Positions 7,340-13,022 of a stretch of 13,022 nucleotides of DNA are shown piece after piece (within the stretch, counting starts at the first letter, position 1; each line of letters begins with the position of its first letter). The position numbers were made by a program, and so were the translations under genes. The DNA is from Thermoflexales bacterium (GTDB taxonomy: Bacteria; Chloroflexota; Anaerolineae; B4-G1; SLSP01), in assembly GCA_015486785.1 (NCBI GenBank), contig WFQZ01000305.1, positions 1 to 13,022 on the forward strand, read 5' to 3'. Below the pieces are notes generated by a model that was not told the DNA's origin, ran no database searches, and saw nothing but the letters and a program-made list of their open reading frames with translations.

Positions 7340-8590
7340 ATGTTGGAAGAACCTACTGCTCCCGTTGTTCCTGATTGGCAGTTAGAGTTAGACCGTGTGG
7401 GCCTGGTGCGCCGCCTTTTCATCGCCCGCAAGTGGTACGGCGGCGATTGGTGGTTCGCGACGCTCAGCGCGGTTTTGTTGCTGTTCGTGATCATCGTGGG
7501 CGTGTTCCCGCAGTGGTTCGCGCCCTATGACCCGCGAGCGGAAGTCGGCCCCTCGCTGCTCGCGCCGGGCGAGAAGCCTTCCACGTATGAGTTGGTCATC
7601 GCCAAAGGGGCTGACGTCAATTCCTTGCGCCAGATCGGCTTGGAAAAAGACAGCATCGGCTTTGTGGTCGGCAGTGCCGCCAGCCAAGCCCTGCGTGACG
7701 CGCTCACCAACATCACCAACGAAGACCGCGCCAAAGGGCTGGATGTACGTTATCAGCCGCGCCCGCGCCGCTACGACACGCTCACCGAGGGCCTGCAGGC
7801 CTTGGCGGACGGAGACATTTCCGGGTTCGTTGCCTCCTCGGATGAGGTGGACGCGGCCTTGCAGCAATTTCCCACGCTCAAAGCGCTGGGGCCTTTGCAG
7901 GGCAAGGCGATGCACAGTTTTGTGATGGGCACGAATCAGCTAGGCCAGGACGTGCTCAGCCGCATCATCTGGGGCACGCGCATCGCGCTCATCGTGGGAC
8001 TTAGCTCCGCGCTGGTCGCGGTGCTGCTGGGCGTCCCGCTCGGCTTGATCAGCGGCTATGTCGGCGGTGCGCTGGATCGCACGCTCACCTTGTTGATGGA
8101 CAGCCTGTACTCTTTCCCCGGCCTGATTCTGGCCATCGCCATCGCCGCCGTCTTGGGGGCCGGCATCGGCAATATCATCGTGGCCATCGCGGTGCTCTAC
8201 GTGCCCACCTACTTCCGCATCGTGCGCGGGCAGACCTTGACCGTGAAATCCGAGCTGTACGTCGAAGCGGCCCATAGCTTGGGCGCAAGCTCTTACCAAA
8301 TCCTCAAGGACTACATCTTCCCCAACGTGATCCCCTCCATCGTGATCATCTTCTCCGTGAACGTGGCCGACGCCATCCTCACCGAGGCGGGCTTGAGCTT
8401 CCTGGGATTCGGCATCCCGCCAGACACGCCGGACTGGGGCATTGATCTGGCGCGGGGGCAAGACTACCTCCGCCGCGCCTGGTGGCTGATCACCTTCCCC
8501 GGGGCGATGGTGACCTTGGTGACGTTCGCCTTCAGCATGCTGGGCGAAAGTTTGTCTGAGATCCTCAACCCGCGCTTGGCGGAATTGTGA
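7340..8590 (+). CDS. dppC: Peptide/nickel-type ABC importer permease, DppC/OppC family, with binding-protein-like insertion
   Basis: This is the second channel subunit. At 416 residues it is about 110 longer than usual DppC proteins. The N-terminal OppC_N-type segment and first membrane helix (about 37-60) lead to 'FAPYDPRAEVGPSLLAPGE', where a normal DppC would soon reach 'GTDxxGRDVLSR'. Here that block ('MGTNQLGQDVLSRIIWGTR') begins only at 196. The intervening residues (about 76-188) look like one lobe of a type-2 periplasmic binding protein ('DSIGFVVGSAASQALRDAL', then 'YDTLTEGLQALADGDISGFV'). The remainder is canonical: membrane helices at about 213-237, 258-290, 325-350 and 384-402, and an EAA loop at 307-329 ('YVEAAHSLGASSYQILKDYI'). 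The insertion should face outside the cell, where the binding protein docks. The start follows AGGAGA, which overlaps the dppB stop. Confidence 0.92.
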   Translation: MLEEPTAPVVPDWQLELDRVGLVRRLFIARKWYGGDWWFATLSAVLLLFVIIVGVFPQWFAPYDPRAEVGPSLLAPGEKPSTYELVIAKGADVNSLRQIGLEKDSIGFVVGSAASQALRDALTNITNEDRAKGLDVRYQPRPRRYDTLTEGLQALADGDISGFVASSDEVDAALQQFPTLKALGPLQGKAMHSFVMGTNQLGQDVLSRIIWGTRIALIVGLSSALVAVLLGVPLGLISGYVGGALDRTLTLLMDSLYSFPGLILAIAIAAVLGAGIGNIIVAIAVLYVPTYFRIVRGQTLTVKSELYVEAAHSLGASSYQILKDYIFPNVIPSIVIIFSVNVADAILTEAGLSFLGFGIPPDTPDWGIDLARGQDYLRRAWWLITFPGAMVTLVTFAFSMLGESLSEILNPRLAEL

Positions 8591-8599
8591 GGTGGCGCG

Positions 8600-9601
8600 A
8601 TGAGCAATCAAAAAGAGACGCTGGTACAGGTTCGTGACCTTTCGGTGACGTATCACACGCGCCTTGGCCCGCTGAGTGCGGTAGATCACGTTTCCTTTGA
8701 CATCTACAAAGGCGAAATCCTGGGCGTGGTAGGCGAGAGCGGCTGCGGAAAAAGCACGATGGGCAAGGCCTTGATGCGGCTGATCATGCCGCCGGGGGAA
8801 ATCAGCAGCGGGCACATCATCTTTGATGGCGAAGACGTGATGCAGTATGACCAGAAACAGCTCCGTGATTTCCGGGGACGGCGGATCAGCATGATCTTCC
8901 AGGACCCGATGACTTCCCTCAACCCGGTGCAGCGGGTGGATGAGCACCTCATTGAGGCGATCCAAGTTCACGAGCCGCAAACGCCCGTGGAGGCCGCTTT
9001 GAGACGCGCCCGCACCCTCATTGAAAAGCTGGGCATCCAAAAGGAACGGCTGCGTGACTATCCGCACCAGCTTTCCGGCGGGATGCGCCAGCGGGTTATG
9101 ATCGGCCTGGGGCTGGTGCTCAACGCCGATTTGATCGTGGCGGATGAAGCTACCACCTCGCTTGACGTGATCGTGGAAGCGAAGCTGCTCGATGAGTTCA
9201 AGAAGCTGCGTGACGAGTTCAACTTGACGATCCTGATGATCACGCACAACATCGCGCTCATCGCGCAGATTGCCGACCGGATTATGGTGATGTACGCCGG
9301 GCAAGTAGCCGAGATCGGCGATGTGACGGAAGTCTTTGATCATCCGAGGCACCCGTACACTGAAGGGCTGTTGCGTTCCGTGCCCAATATCGAGCTGGAC
9401 GAGCGGGAGGAGCTGTACAAAATGGGCGGTGAGCCGCCCAACCTCAGCCGTCCGCCCGCTGGATGCCGTTTCCACCCGCGCTGTGCCCAAGCTATGCCCA
9501 TCTGTGCGCAGCGCGAACCGGAACTGACGGAAATTTCCCCCGGACGTTTTGTGCATTGCTGGCTGTACCAAGATCATCCGCAGGAGGTTGCCCATGCCTG
9601 A
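8600..9601 (+). CDS. dppD: Peptide/nickel-type ABC importer ATPase, DppD/OppD family
   Basis: This 333-residue cytoplasmic ATPase powers import together with the next gene product. Visible motifs are Walker A 'GESGCGKST' (45-53), Q-loop Gln101 ('IFQDPMTSLNP'), signature 'LSGGM' (158-162, usual for DppD), Walker B 'LIVADE' (178-183), D-loop 'TTSLD' and switch His216. Glu183 is followed by Ala instead of the common Pro. The C-terminal oligopeptide/dipeptide extension (about 233-320) has four Cys (289, 295, 302, 320) in the 'PAGCRFHPRC...C...C' pattern typical of this family and linked in some members to an iron-sulfur cluster. The start follows GAGGTGG (8589-8595), 9 nt after the dppC stop. Its last 8 nt overlap the next gene. 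Confidence 0.94.
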   Translation: MSNQKETLVQVRDLSVTYHTRLGPLSAVDHVSFDIYKGEILGVVGESGCGKSTMGKALMRLIMPPGEISSGHIIFDGEDVMQYDQKQLRDFRGRRISMIFQDPMTSLNPVQRVDEHLIEAIQVHEPQTPVEAALRRARTLIEKLGIQKERLRDYPHQLSGGMRQRVMIGLGLVLNADLIVADEATTSLDVIVEAKLLDEFKKLRDEFNLTILMITHNIALIAQIADRIMVMYAGQVAEIGDVTEVFDHPRHPYTEGLLRSVPNIELDEREELYKMGGEPPNLSRPPAGCRFHPRCAQAMPICAQREPELTEISPGRFVHCWLYQDHPQEVAHA

Positions 9602-10598
9602 AGATAACCTGGTTCTTGTTGAAGGATTGCGTAAATGGTTCCCCAAACACACATCGCTCCTGGATCGCTTCCTGGGGATGGAGCGGGAGTACGTTCACGC
9701 CGTCGACGGGGTGAGTTTTGCCATCCGGCGCGGGGAAGTCTTCGGGCTGGTGGGGGAAAGCGGCAGCGGCAAGACGACTACCGGACGGGCGATCTTGGGA
9801 TTGACGCCGCCCACGGAGGGGCGCGTCATCTTCGACGATGTTGACTTGACGGCCCTGGACAAGACCTCGCTGCGCAAGATGCGCCGCCGGATGCAAGTCA
9901 TCTTCCAAGACCCGATGGCCTCGTTGAATCCCCGCATGTCGCTGGGGGAAGCCATCGGCTACGGGCTGCGGATTCACTTCCCGCAGCTCAGCAGCGACGA
10001 ACGGCGGGATCGCGTCACCGGGATGTTGGACAAAGTGGGCTTGAGTCCCGCGAACTACTTTTACAACCGCTTTCCGCATCAACTTTCCGGCGGACAGAGG
10101 CAACGGGCTGTGATCGCGCGGGCCTTAGTCACCCAGCCGGAGTTGGTATTGGCCGATGAGCCAATCGCGATGGCCGATGTGAGCGTGCGGGCGTTGCTCC
10201 TTGACCTGATGAACCGACTCAAGCGCGAGTTCAATTTGACCTATCTTTTCATCACGCACGATCTGGCCACGGCCAAATACATCTGCGACCGCATCGGGAT
10301 TATGTACCTGGGGAAGCTGGTGGAAGTTGCGCCGCTGCGGGAACTGTACACCTATCCCCTGCACCCCTACACGCAAGCCCTTTTGGCGGCAGTGCCGATC
10401 CCCGATCCGCACCGGCGACGCACCAAGCCGATGCCCAAGGGGGAAATCCCCAATCCCATTCATCCCCCCGCCGGCTGCCGCTTTCATCCGCGCTGCCCAT
10501 TGGCTCAAGACATCTGTTCCGCCGAAGAGCCGCCGCTCGTGGAGTTGCGTCCGGGGCACACGGTGGCTTGTCACTTTGCCGAGCAATTTTTGCCGTGA
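9594..10598 (+). CDS. dppF: Peptide/nickel-type ABC importer ATPase, DppF/OppF family
   Basis: This 334-residue ATPase is the partner of DppD. The ATG at 9594 follows AGGAGGT (9582-9588) and begins the normal DppF N-terminus; the frame opens further upstream but that part has no family similarity. The 8-nt overlap with dppD suggests coupled translation and equal subunit amounts. Motifs: Walker A 'GESGSGKTT' (54-62), Q-loop Gln105, signature 'LSGGQ' (164-168), Walker B 'LVLADEP' (184-190) and switch His222. The D-loop region reads 'IAMADVS' where many relatives have 'VSALDVS'. The C-terminal extension has four Cys (295, 301, 308, 326). It is the last gene of the operon; no clear intrinsic terminator follows. 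Confidence 0.94.
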   Translation: MPEDNLVLVEGLRKWFPKHTSLLDRFLGMEREYVHAVDGVSFAIRRGEVFGLVGESGSGKTTTGRAILGLTPPTEGRVIFDDVDLTALDKTSLRKMRRRMQVIFQDPMASLNPRMSLGEAIGYGLRIHFPQLSSDERRDRVTGMLDKVGLSPANYFYNRFPHQLSGGQRQRAVIARALVTQPELVLADEPIAMADVSVRALLLDLMNRLKREFNLTYLFITHDLATAKYICDRIGIMYLGKLVEVAPLRELYTYPLHPYTQALLAAVPIPDPHRRRTKPMPKGEIPNPIHPPAGCRFHPRCPLAQDICSAEEPPLVELRPGHTVACHFAEQFLP

Positions 10599-10613
10599 GC
10601 TGTACTTCCTGGT

Positions 10614-10641
10614 TTGACGGGCGTAAGGACTTCCCTATACT
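10614..10641 (+). promoter_or_regulatory. Promoter-like sequence just after the importer operon
   Basis: TTGACG (10614-10619) and TATACT (10636-10641) are 16 nt apart, giving a good sigma70 match. No convincing gene follows within 500 nt, so it may drive a small RNA, serve a decayed gene, or be chance. Confidence 0.4.
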
Positions 10642-10679
10642 GCGAAGTACGATGCCGTTGGGCGTCGTTTGATCCATTT

Positions 10680-10692
10680 TCCGGTCACCGGA
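10680..10692. repeat. 13-nt palindrome, operator-like
   Basis: TCCGGTCACCGGA is a perfect dyad around a single C. It lies about 32 nt past the start predicted from the promoter at 10614-10641. A repressor site is possible but unproven. Confidence 0.35.
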
Positions 10693-10713
10693 TAGAGTTA
10701 TGAGAGGTAAGGT

Positions 10714-10857
10714 CTAAAATGAATATGCAAAGGGGACAAGGAGCCTCTCAATTATACTTAACCCAATGCGAAAGAGGCTCCGGTCTCTACGGTCGGCGTG
10801 ATCAACAAAATGGCGTTGACCACGCTTGATAACTTGCGATCCAAAAGTCACTAGCCG
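10714..10857 (-). pseudogene. Possible C-terminal remnant of a transposase
   Basis: The - strand frame encodes about 45 residues reading 'GSQVIKRGQRHFVDHADRRD' and 'RSLFRIGLSIIERLL', ending at a stop at 10714. The basic, Asp/Arg-rich block followed by an 'LFRIGL' helix resembles the C-terminal tail of DDE transposases by eye. No catalytic region, start or terminal repeats are visible, so it would be a decayed fragment. The match is impressionistic and may be wrong. Confidence 0.3.
10740..10781. repeat. Perfect 9-bp inverted repeat with 24-nt spacer
   Basis: GGAGCCTCT (10740-10748) is the exact inverse complement of AGAGGCTCC (10773-10781). No T-run follows either side, so it is not a standard terminator. 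It could be an operator pair, an RNA hairpin or a relic of a mobile element. Confidence 0.6.
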
Positions 10858-11055
10858 GAGATAGAGAAATAGGGACCTCAAGGCCAAACGGGATAAGGAG
10901 GGAAAGTAACACAAATGGGTGCTCTCAATGTACACTCTGGTTACTCAAGGGTCCCACGATAATCCACGCAAAATTTCTCAACCGAGTGCTCTGTTCTTCA
11001 GGATGCAGAAGGTGATCGGATTGTTGTCAATCTTTTCGGTGCGATGTTATCCTTG

Positions 11056-11064
11056 TGTTACAAT
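11056..11064 (+). promoter_or_regulatory. Extended -10 promoter candidate for the caspase-like gene
   Basis: TG at 11056-11057, one base, then TACAAT (11059-11064) forms an extended -10 element. No good -35 stands at the proper distance; a TTGTCA at 11024-11029 is too far. The start would be near 11071, about 70 nt before the ATG. Confidence 0.4.
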
Positions 11065-11140
11065 ATCATTGGTCGGCAATGATGAATTGCGTATGGGATT
11101 GTTATGATCTGCCACCCAGATGATATATGGAGGATAAGTA

Positions 11141-13003
11141 ATGACGACGAATCAATTTCACGCTCTCTGCATAGGTATTGCCCAATACCGTCATCTTCCC
11201 TCTCTCACCAAAACCACAGTTGATGCCCGCGATTTGCTCAATCTGCTGGCCCAAAGCGGTTACCCAGACAGCAATTTGATCGGCTTGTTGGATGAACAAG
11301 CTACTAAAGCTGCTATCAGTGACAAACTGGATTTGCTGGCCCGCCGCGCCGGTCCAAATGATACAGTCCTTATCTTTTTCTCCGGTCACGGTGCCCAGCG
11401 TATTGGTGGCTTTGAACCAGGAGAATACCTCTGCCCGGTGGATGCTGACTGGTACAACTTGCGTGCTACTGCTATCTCGGATGAGGAGTTCACTACGGCT
11501 CTGCGGGCTATCCATGCCGGCAGAATTGTCGTTTTCCTGGATGCGTGTCACTCGGGAGGGGTCGGCGAGCCTAAGGATGCTGCTCTCCAGATCAAAGCCG
11601 GACTTTCTGAGAGCGTTTACGCTCGGTTGGCCGTGGGGCGCGGGCGGGTCGTCATCGCTTCTTGCCATCCCGATGAGGTGTCGTGGGAACTGCCTAGGAT
11701 GCGCAACGGTCTTTTCACGCATTATCTACTGGAGGGGCTGCGCGGAGCCGCGGCCAAGGACAATGGAGAAGTGCGCGTTTTAGATCTGTTCGATTATGTC
11801 TCGCGGCATGTTCCTCGGTACAAGCCCCAACATCCACTGTTCAAGGGCGAAATTGACCTCAATTTTTCTATCATTGTTGGGGACAGATTGTCCCTACCGA
11901 GCAAGGCGATGCCCTCAGCACACGCTTCTAACCCTGAGTTAGGGAAAAAGTACGAATGGGAACCGGATCTCGTCTACGTTGACGCGGGACCGTTCTGGAT
12001 GGGCAGTCTACCCAATGATCTAGAAGCCTCCGAGAACGAGAAGCCGCGCCGTCAGCTCCACCTACCTGCTTACTGGATAGGACGGTATCCAGTGACTAAT
12101 GAACAGTATGCTCAATTCGTTCAGGATGAGAAGTACAGTCCCCCGGGGCACTGGAATGGGAGTGAACCGCCGGAGAATCTGGCGAGGCACCCGGTGGTCA
12201 ATATAGATTACCAGGATGTATTGAGTTACTGTGATTGGTTAAAGCGGAAAACCGGCCGCTCATATCGCTTGCCCACCGAGGAGGAATGGGAGAAGGCCGC
12301 CCGGGGAGGGCTGCCATATGCAAGTCGTTATCCTTGGGGAGACGATTGGCGGCCGGATTGTTGTAACACCATAGAGGGACGACGAGGTGGGACTACCCCG
12401 GTTGACGCATTTCAGGAGTGCAATCGCAGTCCCTTTGGGGCGGTGGATATGGCAGGGAATGTTTGGGAGTGGACGGATAGCCAGTATCACCGTTACCCTG
12501 GTTCTGCTCACCAAAGTCTGAGTTACGGAATCAAGCAGGTTGTACGAGGTGGCTCTTGGAACAATTCTAGAGATAGTGCCCGCGTATCATGCCGTGGCCG
12601 GTATCCTCGTGAAACGCGGCGTCCGTATCTGGGGTTCCGCGTCGCTGTGGACATAGAGATGGAGGAAGCGGTGGCAGAAGCACCGGACGTAGTTGTGGAA
12701 GGTGATCGGGTAGCAAGAAAGAAGCCGCGGCGTGATGTTGACGTGGAAGGGACAGTGTTGGTATCACCGCGACAACGATTGTACGAAAAACTAACTCAGC
12801 ATTTTAGTAAGGAAGAATTGCAGACCCTATGTTTTAACTTGAAAGTTGATTACGATGACTTGCCGGCGCAGGGCAAGGCGGCTAAGGCTCGTGAGTTGAT
12901 ACTTTACTTGGAGCGGCGCGGGCGTCTCGACGAACTGATAGATCTGTGTCGCCTAGAGCGTCCGGGCGTATCATGGTATGGCTTGGGTTCTGGAGGGGAA
13001 TGA
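11141..13003 (+). CDS. Caspase-like protease fused to FGE-sulfatase-type domain and C-terminal effector-associated domain
   Basis: This 620-residue protein starts 7 nt after GGAGG (11129-11133). Residues 5-245 are a caspase/metacaspase (C14) domain with catalytic His83 in 'FFSGHG' and Cys136 in 'FLDACHSGG'. Residues 277-503 are a formylglycine-generating-enzyme/sulfatase-modifying type domain ('GPFWMGS', 'YPVTNEQYAQF', 'YRLPTEEEWEKAARGG', 'GNVWEW', 'RGGSW', 'GFRVA'). The active-site Cys pair of true FGEs is absent after 'RGGSW' ('NNSRDSARVSCR'), so this domain probably binds rather than oxidises. A charged linker (504-544) precedes residues 545-607 ('LYEKLTQHFSKEELQTLCFN', 'YDDLPAQGKAAKARELI'), a bacterial effector-associated/death-like domain that pairs proteins by like-like contacts. 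No signal peptide or membrane helix is seen, so it is cytoplasmic. Such fusions belong to predicted bacterial conflict or programmed-death systems. Its stop overlaps the next gene. Confidence 0.92.
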   Translation: MTTNQFHALCIGIAQYRHLPSLTKTTVDARDLLNLLAQSGYPDSNLIGLLDEQATKAAISDKLDLLARRAGPNDTVLIFFSGHGAQRIGGFEPGEYLCPVDADWYNLRATAISDEEFTTALRAIHAGRIVVFLDACHSGGVGEPKDAALQIKAGLSESVYARLAVGRGRVVIASCHPDEVSWELPRMRNGLFTHYLLEGLRGAAAKDNGEVRVLDLFDYVSRHVPRYKPQHPLFKGEIDLNFSIIVGDRLSLPSKAMPSAHASNPELGKKYEWEPDLVYVDAGPFWMGSLPNDLEASENEKPRRQLHLPAYWIGRYPVTNEQYAQFVQDEKYSPPGHWNGSEPPENLARHPVVNIDYQDVLSYCDWLKRKTGRSYRLPTEEEWEKAARGGLPYASRYPWGDDWRPDCCNTIEGRRGGTTPVDAFQECNRSPFGAVDMAGNVWEWTDSQYHRYPGSAHQSLSYGIKQVVRGGSWNNSRDSARVSCRGRYPRETRRPYLGFRVAVDIEMEEAVAEAPDVVVEGDRVARKKPRRDVDVEGTVLVSPRQRLYEKLTQHFSKEELQTLCFNLKVDYDDLPAQGKAAKARELILYLERRGRLDELIDLCRLERPGVSWYGLGSGGE

Positions 13004-13022
13004 TGGCCTCGGCGGAACACAA
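13000..13022 (+). CDS. Start of a downstream gene, cut by the window end
   Basis: ATGATGG at 13000 overlaps the caspase-gene stop (TGA 13001-13003) in the classic ATGA arrangement, with GGAGG at 12992-12996 as ribosome-binding site. Start at 13000 or 13003 gives M(M)ASAEH and then the frame leaves the window. Only the first codons are visible, so function is unknown. The tight overlap implies a co-translated partner of the caspase-like protein. Confidence 0.55.

Larger units (their letters stand above)
10599..11140. other. 542-nt intergenic region without a confident gene
   Basis: No convincing intact coding frame is seen on either strand. The stretch contains a promoter-like pair near its start, two inverted repeats, a possible transposase remnant on the - strand, and an extended -10 promoter ahead of the caspase-like gene, each listed separately. 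A 62-codon + frame at 10919-11107 has no recognisable features. No tRNA-like fold or direct-repeat array was seen. Confidence 0.7.

Noticed and set aside
9549..9593. Upstream start for dppF
   Set aside because: The added residues lack family similarity and the ATG at 9594 has AGGAGGT at proper spacing.
7940..9652. 570-codon open frame on the - strand opposite dppC and dppD
   Set aside because: Its product is rich in His, Arg and Gln with no domain, and it lies opposite two clear ABC-transporter genes; it is a codon-bias shadow.
10740..10781. Inverted repeat as terminator of the importer operon
   Set aside because: Neither arm is followed by a T-run and the loop is 24 nt, so intrinsic termination is unlikely.
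10919..11107. 62-codon + frame upstream of the caspase-like gene
   Set aside because: No ribosome-binding site, no recognisable motif, and it spans the putative promoter of the next gene.
1..13022. CRISPR array, tRNA or rRNA genes
   Set aside because: No regularly spaced repeats, cloverleaf-like segments or rRNA signatures were seen on either strand.

Overview
The window most resembles a genome segment from the Chloroflexota (Anaerolineae-like). This is inferred from several traits together: a lipoprotein whose lipobox is followed by a long Thr/Pro/Glu linker, secreted DUF11/fibronectin-type proteins carrying a 'YLPLI.R' motif, and a caspase-like/FGE-sulfatase/effector-associated-domain fusion. 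No rRNA or tRNA is present to confirm the assignment.

Region 1 (1-3280, + strand) holds two adjacent surface-protein genes. The first is cut by the window start and carries DUF11, Ig-like, fibronectin-III-like and concanavalin/LamG-like modules. The second is a complete secreted protein repeating the last two modules. A strong hairpin terminator at 3236-3274 closes this unit and also faces the convergent gene behind it.

Region 2 (3329-4240, - strand) is a lone Mrr-type restriction endonuclease. Its promoter is back-to-back with the promoter of the next operon.

Region 3 (4349-10598, + strand) is a five-gene peptide/nickel-type ABC importer operon: substrate-binding lipoprotein, two permeases and two ATPases, with gaps of 79 and 9 nt or overlaps. 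It starts at a near-consensus promoter, followed by a leader with a hairpin, a T-run and a possible leader peptide. Two members are unusual. The substrate-binding protein appears circularly permuted, with its C-terminal half before its N-terminal half. The DppC-type permease carries about 110 extra residues in its first external loop that resemble one lobe of a type-2 periplasmic binding protein.

Region 4 (10599-11140) has no confident gene. It holds inverted repeats, promoter-like sequences and a possible transposase remnant on the - strand.

Region 5 (11141 to the window end, + strand) begins a likely bacterial conflict/defence unit. A caspase-like protease is fused to an FGE-sulfatase-type domain and a C-terminal effector-associated (death-like) adaptor domain. 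Its stop overlaps the start of another gene that leaves the window, so the rest of the system lies downstream.

The items most worth a second look are the permuted binding protein, the lobe-like insertion in its partner permease, and the caspase-FGE-EAD fusion with its unseen partner.
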